From Lumnitzera littorea (taxonomy: Eukaryota > Streptophyta > Magnoliopsida > Myrtales > Combretaceae), in the NCBI GenBank assembly GCA_024138015.1, contig JAMXBB010000006.1:75910044-75974043 (forward strand): 64,000 nt of DNA. The letters are read 5' to 3'. How positions within the stretch are numbered: the first letter of the stretch is position 1; each line of letters starts with the position of its first letter. The position numbers and the translations under genes were made by a program. The notes beneath the pieces were generated by a model. That model did not search any database. It was not told where the DNA came from and saw only the letters and a program-made list of their open reading frames with translations. This document shows, piece by piece, positions 45,951 to 58,498 of this stretch.

Positions 45951-46400
45951 GTGATAATTGAGCTCCTAGGTACATCAGGGTCTATCTTTCAAAACACTAC
46001 AAATCCTTTCAACTAACCAAATGAGTCATGAATTTTAGAGAGTGAATATTTATTCTTAATTGTCACTTTGTTCAATTTGTGATAATCTATACATAACCTC
46101 AAACTTCCATCTTTCTTCTTGACAAAGAGCACCGGCACACCCCGAGGTGATGTACTTAGCCTTATAAATCCCTTATCTAGTAGTTCTTATAGTTGCTTCT
46201 TTAATTCTACCAACTCAGTAGGAGCCACTCGATAGGGTATCTTAGAGATGGGTGCAATACTAGGTAAAAGATCTATGGTAAAGTCAATTTCCCTATTTAG
46301 TGGTAGTCTAGGAAAATCCTTAGGAAAAACCTTAGGATATTCAAACACTATTAGTATATCTTCTAATCTCACATCTCAAATTTGAGTATCTACTATTAAG
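45951..46400 (-). pseudogene. RT N-terminal part of element Y
   Basis: Minus strand: an open stretch 46372-46187 (VFEYPKVFPKDFPRLPLNREIDF and APISKIPYRVAPTELVELKKQL), then GVPVLFVKKKDGSLRLCIDY and NKVTIKNKYSLSKIHDSF, ending at KID just before LTR A. This is the Tekay/Del wording of the RT fingers and palm start. About 28 nt between the KID codons and the LTR do not fit the expected RT sequence, so a small rearrangement accompanied the insertion. Confidence 0.9.
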
Positions 46401-47340
46401 GCTAGAAATCCGATGTTACCATTACTTACCAACTTTCAGGCTTTACTTACTGAGACCATTTAAGGGGTTGCTTTTCTAGAGCTTCCTTTAAAATGAAATT
46501 CCTCTCCATTAGGCTTCATGAGTACCACCATCTTTCCTTCACAATCTACATTCACCTAATGTTTAGTTAGTCATCCATACCCATTATAGCATTGAATCCT
46601 TTCATATCCAACATTACTAATTCTATAAGCATTTTATAAAGATCTATATACACATTACCTCCTTTCAACTTTTGTTGCACAATTTGTCTCCTCTAGAAGG
46701 GTTTGTTACTACTAGATCATACCTTAGAGTTTCTATTGGAAGTCTATTCTTTATCAACATGATCCTTGGATACATATGAATGTATTGCTCCTATATCAAA
46801 CAATGTATAAGCATAGTTACCATCTAGGTGAACCAATCATAGAATAACAGTCACAATTATATTATTACACTAGGGTACAGGATTCAACATACATACAACA
46901 TATAATCACATAAGGGTATCTAAAATTCATAAGGGTCAAAACTCATACCTACAACTATGTTGTCATCCTTATCTTCCTCATCCTGGATTGCATATGCCTT
47001 ACCTTGAACTTTAGGTTTGGCTCTAGCCTCTCTTGGTCCATTTTTTCTATTGGCAGATCTTAACCTATTGGCTTGGAATTGATCTAGTCTTGCTTATTGA
47101 TCTACATTACATTGAGTGGTGTTATGTTCTATCGGACAACACTTATGATAGTATATACCTTTAAGATTTGGTTTCTAACATTGCCTAGCCAAATGCCTAA
47201 CTTCTTTACACCTAAAACAGTTACCTTATAGTTTTGGAAACTGCATAGCTCAACGCTTACCATTACACTTCTAGCAAAGTGGCATAACTCCTCCCAGCAT
47301 TTGATTCTCGGTAGGGGGTTGATAAGCTCCTTTCCCTTTG
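46401..47340 (-). pseudogene. Protease and zinc knuckles of element Y
   Basis: Minus strand: two CCHC-type knuckles (CFRCKEVRHLARQC near 47210-47170 and a degenerate one ending in EHNTTQC near 47130-47110), then GKAYAIQDEEDKDDNIVVG. The protease active site follows near 46800, where the usual LFDSGATHSFVS appears as LFDIGAIHSYVS, and then GFNAIMGMDD. The Ser-to-Ile change in the DSG triplet alone would impair the protease. Confidence 0.8.
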
Positions 47341-48140
47341 ACAACTTAATGGTTAGAGTAAGAACTCCCCATAAATTTCCTTTAGTTACTTTATATTTCC
47401 TCAGCTGCCCTTCATAAGTCATGACCTTACTCAATCAAATGAGTCCCATTAGCAATGTCATCATATTGCACCAACCTTGTCCTTTTTAACTTAGCTTGAA
47501 AATAAAGATCAAGCCTAGCCTTAAGCCTACCAACATTAGCAATTTCATTATTTTATACTACTTTTGGGGCAAGCTTCAACAACCTATTAAACTCCCGTTC
47601 ATATTCTTTGATAGTCTTACTTGCTTACCTCAACTTGTAATACTCTTCATACAATTGCTCCCTCATACATTCACAGAAATACTACTTTAGAAATGCATCC
47701 CTAAAAGTGTTCCAACCTATGGGTTCTACCACTGTCCGTTTCTTACCCTTCCAACAATTATTGGCATGTTCATCCAACAAAATCAAAGCAATTTCCAAAA
47801 GCTTTTTCTAATGAATTGATCCACTCTTCTATAACTAAAGGATCAATTCTTGTTGTATCAAACAGTTTCACTGTATGTTGCACCCTAAGCTAATCGACCC
47901 CCACTCGCTTTACCAGCCCTAGCCAAAGTAGTTGCAATTTATTGTACTATACCCATCTCTTGTAAAGGTGGAGCTTGATTAGGTTAAGGTTGCTGTTCCT
48001 CTCTCATCTGTCTCCTAAGAATGGATGATGAATCGAGATCCCCACTTTTATGTGTTTGTACTATTTTCTGGATAGTAACAAACATATTAGGCATGGTTAA
48101 TTTCCTTATAATCATCGCTACTAATAAAGTTAAGTTCATA
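47341..48140 (-). pseudogene. Gag of element Y
   Basis: Minus strand with frameshifts: an N-terminal stretch around 48110-47990 (MPNMFVTIQKIVQTHKSGDL), then DPLVIEEWINSLEKAF near 47830 (usual DPxxAEEWLxxLEKxF of gag), MREQLYEEYYKLR near 47660, KTIKEYEREFNRLLKLAPK near 47610-47560 and the C-terminal capsid region toward the zinc knuckles. Gag forms the particle. At least three frameshifts and several stops. Confidence 0.8.
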
Positions 48141-48199
48141 TAATACCTAGCTATCCTACACACCTTACACGTGCCTAGTACTATGATCCCTGATTTATT

Positions 48200-48211
48200 C
48201 TTTGATACCAA
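48200..48211 (-). promoter_or_regulatory. Primer binding site of element Y
   Basis: Minus strand TTGGTATCAAAG, one change from the TTGGTATCAGAG complement of initiator tRNA-Met, eight nt inside the 5' LTR (which ends GGATGTGACA at 48220). It confirms orientation. Confidence 0.88.
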
Positions 48212-48219
48212 CTAAAGGA

Positions 48220-50580
48220 TGTCACATCCTAACAATGCACGAGACATACCATCATACAAGAATACATGTTTTCATTGAACAAAAGTTTTAGTTATAACAA
48301 AAAAGTACTATAACAAATATCAACTTTATACCTATTTACATAGAAATGTATAACCTTCAAACATAACTAAACCTAAAACCTAAAACTTTTTTTTTTCTTT
48401 TACTACATATATACATATGGGACTAAGGTTAAAACATAACAAAGCTTCCTTTCGAAAGTAGTTGTCTCTATCCTATAAGCTCTTAAAAGTCTTTCCCCTA
48501 GCTGATTGTGGTGCCCAGTTAGTTTTCTTTGTAACTAGAGGATACATAAGTATCCTCTCAACTCTCTATAAGCTAAGTGAGAGTGAATTAAAAAAAAAAA
48601 AACACTGAATAAGCATAGCATAAATTCTAAATCATCATTATCATAAGACATTCAATCTAATATTTAGAATTACCTAGAAAAGATAACTATGTAGGGAATA
48701 AGTACCATACTCATGCAAATGACATACTTCAGTACCAATATCCTAGCCCTGCCTAGCTTTCATCTGGCTAGTCAACACTCCCACGCATCTGGATACAAAG
48801 TCTAGGAGCTTAGGGCAACAAGAAGCTACCAAAACCTAGTATCTTACTAGTATAGCCAAAACCACATGAAGTGGCTAGAATTGATTGAGCAATGAAAATC
48901 TATTTGCTCAAAACCTAGCTTAATAATATCTAAGTTTTTAGTAACTTGACCTATAGGTTCTTTTGTGCCATGCCATGAATACAATAAGCAATACAACAAC
49001 CTAGTATCAGGCATAAATCTCAAGTTCCACATCATAGACTTCTCAATTAGCTTAACATTAGCTTTGTGTCTCAACTTATAATTCATCCCTTCACATATGG
49101 TTCACTTAAGTGAACACCGAAAAGGATAGTTCATTTTCTAAGTTTTCTAAGCAATAAAGTGCATTGATAAATTAGTCATTCACGAGGAAACACTTCATTC
49201 AATCAATACATATTCAACAGAATCACATATCCAATCAATCAATTACACAATTGCAATTGATGACATAACTAACTCTATGTTAAGTAGACACAAGTCTATT
49301 TGCACAAAAATAAAAATATCCACTTCCATGGCTTGATAGTACTGCAAAATCCTAAGCTTCATGATGTGGTCCTTCCTTACCTATCATACTTATGAAAATA
49401 GACATAGTCTCCAAGTTATCTACTAGCCGAAACCAATTCATTATAAACTTATGTTAGCTTATTCTATTACTATTGCGTTTATGAACTTCATTTGATTGTA
49501 TCTTATCCGATTTCAATAAACTTTATATCATCATAATCTTTATTTTCTAAAAATATCTTAACAAATAAGAATGATCAATATGGTCATAAGTTTGAATACG
49601 TACTATACTCATGCAAGTGACATGCTTTGGTATCGATATTATAGCCCTGCCTAACTTTCATCTGGTTAGTCAACACTCCCATGCATCTGGATACAAAGTC
49701 TAGGAATCTAAGGCAATAAGGAGCTACCAAAACCCAGTATATAGTTAGTATAGTTGAAACCACATGAAGTGGCCATAATTGATTGAGCAATGTAAATATA
49801 TATGCTCAAAACCCCAACTTAGTAATATCTAAGTTTCTAGTAACTTGACCCATAGGTCCTTTTGTGCCATGCTATGAATACAAAAAGCAATACAATAACC
49901 TAGTATCAGGCATGAATCTTAAGTTCCACATCATAAAAATCTCAATTAGCTTAACTCAAACTTTGTGTCTCGACTTATAATTCATCCCTTGACATATGGT
50001 TCACTTAGGTGAACATTGAGAAGGATAGTTCATTTTCCAATTTTTGCGAGCAATAAAGTACATTGATAAATTAGTCATTCATGAGGAAACACTTCATTCA
50101 ATCAATATGCATTCAACAAAATAACATATCCAGTCAATCAATCATACAATTGCAATTTATGACATGACTAACTCCAAGTCAAGTAGACATAGGTCTACTT
50201 GCACAAAAATAGAAATATCCACTTCTAAGGCTTAAAAGTAGTGTAAAATCCTAAGCTTTACAATGTGGTCCTTCCTCACCAATCACTCTTAGGAATATAT
50301 ACATAGTCTCTATGTTAGCTACAGGTCAAAACCAAATCTTTGTAAACTTGCTTGAGCTTATTCTTATTCTTTCACTATCATGTTTATGAACTTTGCTTGA
50401 CTATATCTTATCCATTTCTTATCCGATTTCAATAAACTTTACATCATCACTATTGTTATTTCGTAAAGATATCTTAAGAAATAACACTGATCAATATGGT
50501 CACAAGTGTAGACTCCGCAAATTCAACCTTGTAGACATGGTGTTGGACTCAAGTAACGTAGATATTTCCCTAAGTTGATA
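48220..50580 (-). repeat. 5' LTR of element Y with a 0.9-kb tandem duplication
   Basis: Matches the 3' LTR over 48220-48869. From about 48690 the LTR contains two tandem copies of a roughly 0.9-kb unit (about 48690-49590 and 49590-50510) with shared landmarks: 'ACTCATGCAAxTGACAT' at about 48709 and 49606, 'GGATACAAAGTCTAGGA' at about 48790 and 49690, and 'TGATCAATATGGTCA' at 49572 and 50489. The copies are about 85% identical by eye. The outer end is not identifiable. Confidence 0.65.
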
Positions 50581-51930
50581 AAACCACATAAAATTAAAAC
50601 TGATTAACATTTTGAAAATTGAAACTTTAAATGAACTTGAAAGGCCTTATTATATGATTTGGAAACCCCTAATCATGCAAGAAAACCCTAATCCCTACAT
50701 ATGCGTACTTTTAAAAATGTAAACCTAAACTTAATAGAAATCGTAAATATTAAATCATAAAAATTTTTAAAACTCTATAAAATTATCTTAGTGCTTCAAA
50801 AGCCATAAATCAATAAAATTATCATTAATTTTCACAGAATCATATGAAACCGATAATGAACGACTCAAGGATGATTTCATGTAATAATAAACAGCAAAAC
50901 TAAAGCTAGTTAAAAGAATAAATTAATAAATTTACAAAATTAATTTTACTTATGTACATAAGTAGCTTCACAATATGTATATATATATATAAATATATTA
51001 CTAAGTAATTTCCTTCTCTTTTCTTAATCTATCATATGATATATACATATATATGTTGCATAATAAAGCGATGATCCTAAATAATTAGGTCAATTGAATC
51101 TTAAGCTCATAAGTGTAAGTCAATTACTCCCGAATTGGTGAAAAACTCTAAAACATACTTAAACTCACTTGAATCCTAAAACTTAAGATAATCAAGGACT
51201 TATGACCTTAAATAAATAATTAAAAATATAATTTGAACAAATTTTATTCAACTCTAGAAAATTCTAAAATTTCTTAAGAAGTAAATCACAACCTACAAAT
51301 TAATTTGAGAACTAAACCCTAAAAGAATTACACATAAGACAATTCCCTTATCTTTACTTATAAGCTATGTTTGTAAACTTTACCTTTTAACGAGCTTATA
51401 AATCAATCAAGAGTACTTTCTGAACGTTTCCAAGGATCAACTAAACTAAGAATTTAAGTTTACATTTAAAAATGAATTTAATTTTCAAATTCGAATTCCT
51501 ATTATCGATATAACTCGGATATAAGAACTACAAACTTTATGTCACTCAAAACCCAATACCCTAAAACAATTAAGGACTTATAAACTTAAGTGGCTAATTA
51601 AGAATTTAATTTGAATAATTTTATTCAACACTACAAATTTCCATAATTTTATAAGAATTAAATCATAACTTACAAATAAATTTAAGAAACAAACTCTAAA
51701 AGAATTTCATATAAAACAATCTCCTTATCTTTATGCATAAGACTTGTGCATATGAATAAGTAAACCAACTAATCACCCTAAATAAATTATTAATTGAAAG
51801 TTGAAATCATTTATCAATTGATAACTTATCAAAAACTAGTGATAAAACATTTCCCTTATCATACCATAACTTATACTACATATGGACAAGTTATCACCTT
51901 ATTTTATGTGTTCAACTTTTAATTAAGTGA
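50581..51930. repeat. AT-rich region with a 230-bp direct repeat
   Basis: About 51125-51372 and 51525-51740 are diverged direct copies (offset about 385 bp), sharing 'AATCxxAACxTACAAATxAATTTxAGAAxxAAAC' and 'TATCTTTAxxxATAAG' patterns. They may be promoter repeats of the plus-oriented LTR that ends at 58498, or part of the element Y LTR; the boundary between the two is not clear. Confidence 0.5.
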
Positions 51931-53292
51931 CAAGACAATACCATGCCCTATTTGCTCCTTACTTGGCTGGTTGGAAAAGAAGGAAAAGAGAGGCCATGCC
52001 TTGTCATTTGTCCATCACTCAAATGTCTTACACATCTACTATTCACCCCTTAATACTTATATCATCTAGTCTTGTCAAAAAGTTGGCATTTGTACATACT
52101 AAAAGATAACCAATTAAAGCTTCTTGAACACACTTCTCCTCCTATTCAAAAATCTGCCACTCTCTCTCTCTTTCACTCTCATTTTCACTTCCTTTTCCCT
52201 TACTGTAAACACAAATCAAAAGAAGAAACCTAACCCCACAAAATCCCACATGCCACCACCTTTTTGCTTCATAACTCATGGCACAAAAGCTTGATTTTGT
52301 TGCCTCCTTTTGTCAATATCAAAAGCCACTTTTAGGAACTTTAAAATATCATCAAAGCCTTACTTCAGAGATCAAGACTCTAGTTTCCAAATGAGCTTGC
52401 AAGAAGAAGGAGGAAAAACAAGGAACATAAGAGGATACTTAGTTACACAACCACCATTTCTACGCTTTTAGGATGACTAAGTTGTTTTCTTGTTAAAATG
52501 ACCTAATATGCCATGTTAGGAGACCATGTTTTCCTAAAGATATTAGCATAATCATAAGATGATAAAATAGCTAGACCACCTTAAGAAGTAAGCTTGTGAA
52601 CCCCTTTATATGAAAGTTAAAACATGAGCATGTTAAGTTAGTGTTATGTAAAGATATATGTTTAACACATAGAATGTAAGATTTTAAGTTGAGAAAATCA
52701 TGAAATGTGTACATGAATGAGGAGACATCATGTTGGACTTGGAGTGTATGTGAGTCATTTATATGTTATTTCCATTTCTATTAAGTTAAAGATGCTTAAA
52801 CCTAGCCTTAGGTAAAGGAAAATCCATTACATGAAGCTTCTATAAAGAAACCAACTTTGTGAGACATGAACTATGGCATGGAAGTTATGATAAGTATGAG
52901 ATTTATTAATTTAATCTAGAGTATAAGCTAAATAATCACCATATGGAAGAGAAGTTAAGCCAAAGTTGGAATATAAATAGTGTAAGTTCATGATCTAACC
53001 CTTAAACTTAAGAAAATGATGAAACAAGTTGAGAAACCAAGTGAGTGCCCCTTGGATTCATCACAGCTAGATTTGGAACATAAATAAAAGCCACTTAAAA
53101 ATATGATAAAACCAAGTGAACAAAGTGAAAAGATTAACCAAAGCAAGTATATAAAGCCTAAAACTCAAAACCAAGCCCAAAACTCTCAAAACGAGCCTAA
53201 AACTCTAAGTTAGGCTTTAATTAAAATTCTAACTAGCATTTTAAAATATTAAGAAAGGTTGTTTTGAAGCCCACAAGAAGTCCACATAAGAC
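51931..53292 (+). mobile_element. Plus-oriented LTR F2, left segment
   Basis: Contains a C/T-rich leader-like stretch (52135-52210, CTCTCTCTCTC) followed by sequence without frames, and continues beyond the solo LTR inserted at 53293. The flanks on both sides of that insertion share 'AAGCCCACA/AAGCCCAA' wording, showing one original sequence. The 5' end is unknown; no TGTAAACCC start was found at a position giving a typical length. Confidence 0.5.
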
Positions 53293-56200
53293 TGTTAGGA
53301 CCCTATAGGGGGCCTAGTAAGATTACTTAAAATTTCCATAACATGTGTACACCTATGATATGAAAACCGCCTTACAAGTTAGAGATTGCAAGACTCTAAA
53401 TGATTAATTACTAAGGTTACTGACTTTTAAGTAAATAATTTACTGTAAAATACAAATATAAATAATTATGGGTGTCTGATATCCCACAGTTCCTCAGAAC
53501 TGCAGAAAATCGGTATCCCCTACCAAATAATAAGATAAGATTACCAACATTATAAAACTATAGGAAGAATTAAATTATATTAAATTCTAACATGTGAATA
53601 TATTTTACAAAAAATATTTATGCATCACCTATGAAGATCTCAACTAATTTTAACACTAATGTACATATCTTCATCTCGCACTCCGCATTCGAGACTTATC
53701 CTAATCCCATCGTATGTAAACCTCCAAAAGAAAGACTATTGGGGAATAAGCTATAAGAGCTTAGTGAGCTATCCCTCATACCATACTGGCAAACAAGTTA
53801 TCAAACAAATTATTACAACCATATGAATGCATGTACACATAGTATGCTAAACAATATATACAGTTGACCGGTACTGCATATAATATTGGATTTTAACGCC
53901 CTCCGAGATAAGGGTTGGAGATTCATCAGCACCAATCACGATCGGGCTCTAGCACCTAGGTTTTTACCCATAACTTTGAATATTATGTTTCATAAAAAAT
54001 ATATTTCCATTTCTAAGTCGTCTAATAGTACACAAAATCCCAGGCCTAGTGGTGAGGTGGCCTCCGCAGTCCACACTCACACTCTATAGCGGTGGTCTCT
54101 AGACGTGACCCTTAGCTACCCATGGTTAGTGTCTCCGGCACTAATAGAACCCGTGAGCGAAGGGTAGGGTCTTGTTGTACCAATGCTCTTGCATTATACT
54201 AATCAAATTATGTGGGAATCCATCCCTCCAAGGCCCCTCATTACCAACCGCGTGAGGTGACAGCCGGAATAAGTAATGCGATACATGGATAATGCATGAC
54301 CCTTTTAATTTAAGATAAGCCAAATATAATTAGGTCAAATTATGAGGCAATCAATCAATATCAACAAACCATACAAATCATATAAAAATCAATTATACCA
54401 TCAAATCATCAATTATCGTATTTAACAATATTTCTTACAATAATCAATCAATATCAAGCACACGCATATCCCGAAACCCCATGCATCAAGTTATTGATAT
54501 TTAATTTAAGTACACTAACTACAAGCACAAACAAGTATAGAGTCATCGAGAATACTCACTTGACTATGACAACTTACTCTAGTCGTAATAACCGATTGGA
54601 AGATCCTTGCCCTTGTTGGGATCACCTGATCATTACAAGATAACAGGAATAATAAATAGTTGACTCAACTAATGGTTCTAAATATCTATCTACCTAATTC
54701 TACTTAGATTACTATAAGCCTTTATTCGATTAAACCTAATTGCTAATCGTACGTAACTTTTTCATTCTATTTTCAATATTTACGAATTTATAGTCGTTTT
54801 TCATCGTTTTCGAATGCACGTTCACACAGTGATGTTTGTTTTGGACATTGAGACCCGTGTTTTATGATGTAGACTAAATTTACTGAAATTTTATCTTTTT
54901 AAAGTTTAATTATTCTTATTGCTTATATTTATGCCTTAGTTTAGGATTTAATAATTGAATTAGCTATTTGATTCTTACACTTAGGAAATTTTACATTAGT
55001 GCTACAAATTCACATACTTGATTAAGTTTAATTCAATCTAGGAAGTGTATTAGGGTTTAAAGGATCTTCGACTCCTAAGTACAGGTATACATATATAGGT
55101 TTTATTCTTATGTCATCTTATAATCTATTCTTTTACAAGGTTATGCTTATGTCATGGCTCATGTAATCTTTTTGATGATGTCATGGCTTATGCAATCATT
55201 TGATGATGTCATGGCTTATGTAATCCTTTAATGACATCATTGCTTACATCATTAGTCCATTATTATCCTTATATATTTATACACTTTATACATACGTGAT
55301 ATATATACCTATACTTCTAATATACTAATATATATACTTGTGTACTTATAAGTACTTATACATATACTAATACACATACCCATATACGCATACGGTGACA
55401 TACGTATTTTTATACGTATTTTCGTATACCTTATCTACCCTCTTAAGAAAGCTTCACAATTTCATTCTTTTTGTATTTTGAGGGTATATTTGATATGGTA
55501 TATATATGTATAGTTAGTATATACCTCATTTTAGGTTATGTACATATTGAATACTTATGTACAAAGGTATTTATACATGTATATCTCTAGCATACCCTTA
55601 TGTACACATGCTCAAAGACATGTACACATACTTCAAAGCATATACACATGTATTCCTTTCCTCTTCTTCATGATTCCTAACTTCCTACACTTAAAGATGG
55701 GAACTTTATATCCTCTTCTTCAAGATCACACATAACATATGTCTACTTATCTAATCTACCTAATTACCTAACTAATGAATAATAGAAAGCAACATAAAGT
55801 AACTTAAGTACATAACTTAGTTTGTGTTGGAATTAAGGGGACAAAAAGGAAAGTGATGAAAGTGAAATGGAGAAGGAAAGCTCACAGCAATGGAGGGGGG
55901 ATTTTACTTTGTTTCTTTTTGTTTTGTTTTGATTATGAGAGAAAGCAAATGGTAGGGTCTAAAAGATGGAAGAAGTAGATAGCGAAGAAAAGAAAAAAGA
56001 AGGGAAAAGTCAAAATAAAAGGAAAGAAATCATGAGAAGGAAGATATTTTTTTCCAAATGAAAGAGACACTTTTGTTGACTTTTCTAAATTGTTGACTTT
56101 AGTCAACATGTGTTGACTTGGTTAACTTTCCTTAAGTATATGTAATTTTGTACACATAATGTAGCAATTAAGGGAAAAATTAAGGAAATGAGGTATTTGG

Positions 56201-56769
56201 TGAATTGATTAGTAAAAATAGATGATGAGGTCTTACTTTAGGTATTTATATCTTATATACATCCTTTGGTAAACTACTTGGTATATCTAGTATGAAAAGT
56301 ACTAATTAGGGTATTAAGGTTCACTACATTTAGCCTAATCTTCAACTATACCTCTAACTCTATGTAATACTATCTTAATCATATACTTAAGAGATAAATG
56401 TAATCTATGATTCATTATCTTAGTTTCTAAAGGATTACTTAAGGATTCTAAATATATATGCATGATTGAAAGTCATCTCTAATTTTTCACTAATGATTTG
56501 GCAAAGTATGAAGGTTATATTATCAATTAGGGTTTTAGGGTATATTATGATGAATTAATGCTCGTATGTCTTTAAGGTTATCATTTAAGAGTTTTTATCA
56601 CTTTTGAATGAAATCCTTAGGGTCTACCTACATTTAGGGTATAAAAGTTTTATACGCGATTGATTAATTCTTTTAGGGTTTTCACTTTCATTAGCCTTGT
56701 CAACTCCTAGATTATTTAACATACGCGAGTCTATTTCAAAAGCTAGATAAAAAATTTTAGGGGTTTACA
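53293..56769 (-). mobile_element. 3.5-kb solo LTR (copy B) with perfect target duplication
   Basis: 3477 bp, plus reading TGTTAGGACCC ... GGGGTTTACA, flanked by identical AAGAC at 53288-53292 and 56770-56774. No internal element sequence is present, so it is a solo LTR. The minus-strand start half is nearly identical to LTR A, while its end half (53850-54300) is about 90% identical to solo LTR F1 (19480-19720 region), making it a chimera. Carries a W-box group at 56074-56120 and a C/T-rich leader-like region at about 56000-55850. Confidence 0.92.
56074..56120 (-). promoter_or_regulatory. W-box group in solo LTR B
   Basis: Four WRKY-type TTGAC/GTCAA cores in 47 bp, at the position equivalent to the nine-core cluster in LTR A (45208-45297). 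A fifth is visibly mutated to GTTAAC. Confidence 0.6.
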
Positions 56770-56774
56770 AAGAC

Positions 56775-58498
56775 TCCATAAGCCCAACAAAGTCACTAAC
56801 TTTAGTTTGAACAAAAAACGATTCCATTTAACAACTTAAGCCCACATAAAAGCCCAAGGAGTTGTTGTTAGCACTAAGAGTGTAAACCAAGTTACCAAAA
56901 ATCCTATTAACCAAATAAAGCCTAAAAGCACTCCAAATTATGAGGATAGCTACTGTTCTGACCTATGGGCAGTTTTGCATGCCTCATCACGAAAATATAA
57001 CTTCACCATGTTAAAGTACACTTGAAAACAATGAAGATTGACTATAAGATAAAAAAAATTGGATTTAAAACGAGAAAGTTATATGCGATTTAACTTTAAG
57101 TAAAAACAGAGAAAAATTATGAAACTAAGTCAAAAGCATAGCTTAGAGGGTTTTAGCTTAGTTTTCTAAGTTTTATTTCAAACCCTTATAGTATTGTATT
57201 TACGATGTCTAGGGGACCCAGCTTTCAAAGACTACCTACCTTCCAGACTACATCGATTGACCTACATGGCAGAGTGAGTGAATTCTTGATGACTCTTTAC
57301 TTGATTTTGCTTATAGCATAGATGCACCTAAACTTATATATATATAAATTGGATGCTTGTAGGATATGGGAAATGCATGTGTATGAATTTATGATTGAAT
57401 GCTATGGCTTGTTAATCATATAACAATGAAAATTGTTTGTGATAATTTATACGTACAATTATATGGAATGAAATTGTTTGATCACCATGAAAAATTGGAT
57501 TAATCACTTATATGATTAAAAAACTAAATGAATGATAACACCGACTACTGCTTCATGCAGAAGATGGGAAGGGACTCATAGAAGGAGGGCTTCTTGCAGA
57601 ATTAGGCACTAGCTGTATCATCATTTTATTGAGTCTCTATCTTAAATTGACAGGCTTACTAGGTGTCGGGAGACACCAACCATCGGGGAGGGGCTGTATC
57701 TTGTAGCTTCTGCCTAGAGTGTGTGTTTGTAGATCATGGAGGCCACCTCACTACTAGACTTAGGATTTTGAAAATATGATTTGTTGTTCAAGAAAGAAAG
57801 TATATATATATGGTTTTGTTTTGACTTAAGCACAATAGTGCAAATGAAATAAAACCCAAGGTCTAGAACCTGGATTTTGGTTTGAGTCAGTTAATTATCT
57901 CTAAACCTCAACTACAAGGGGCATAATTCTGAGTCGTATGTAGTTCCTAAGTCATTGCATGTGTTGTTTGGCATACTGATTATTTGTACATTTATATGAT
58001 TGTGCATCTAATAAATTTCTGCCATGCGATATTGACGAGAGTATTTATCTCACTAAGCGTAAGCTTATACCTTAACAGTTCTTTTCCTTACAGGTTGATC
58101 GATAGTTGGGATAGGTATAGGAACATAACACATAGTGCTACCATTGAATAAGTATAATGAAAAGCTTGTGTAGTTAATTCAGAATGCTCCTGAAAACGAC
58201 TAATATCTTAATTAAGTTTATTATCTTTAGTAAGTTTAGAATTTTCTTGAATTGTCTATCTTCACTATTTTGGTAGAGAATACTGATTCTCTACGGTTCT
58301 GAGAAACTGTTGAATAATGGATATCCATAGTTATTTATATTATACAATAAGTCAATGAACTAAAATTGAAGATCCTAGCAATTAACTATTTAGAGTCTTG
58401 CAATCTCTGACTTGCAAGGCGATTTTCTTATCATAGGTGCACACGTGATATGGAAATTCTAGGCAATACTACTAGGCCTCCCCTGGGTCCTTATAACA
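56775..58498 (+). mobile_element. Plus-oriented LTR F2, right segment
   Basis: Resumes the sequence broken at 53292 and ends TTATAACA at 58498. Its last 250 bp match the end of F1 (for example 58381-58460 against 20335-20430: 'GAxTCTTGCAATCTCTxACTT' and 'GTGCACACxTGATATG'). The middle (57540-57800) is diverged from all other copies, so it is a third subfamily. Confidence 0.65.

Larger units (their letters stand above)
37619..50580 (-). mobile_element. Tekay/Del-like chromovirus (element Y), interrupted
   Basis: A minus-strand Ty3/gypsy chromovirus. It has a left 3' LTR (37619-39057), polypurine tract (39058-39071), chromodomain, integrase, RNase H and RT (39175-41621), an insertion zone (41622-45950), the remaining RT, protease and gag (45951-48140), PBS (48200-48211), and a 5' LTR starting at 48220. 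The two LTRs match from 37619 and 48220 through the block ending ACCACATGAA (38220 and 48869). The right LTR then carries a tandem duplication and its outer end is not found; 50580 is a soft limit. Lineage is shown by the chromodomain, the IHNVFHVSxLRK box and protease-RT wording. Confidence 0.85.

Noticed and set aside
45951..45955. GTGAT/GTGGT (41609-41613) as the target duplication of LTR A
   Set aside because: The left GTGGT is part of the RT codons for Tyr-His-Gln and is not next to an LTR terminus; the homology-defined left end of A is at about 42485.
54141..54323. 60-codon open frame in solo LTR B (minus)
   Set aside because: It crosses the conserved GC-richer LTR block, but the frame is broken in the homologous parts of F1, R1 and A, so conservation is at nucleotide level, not protein.
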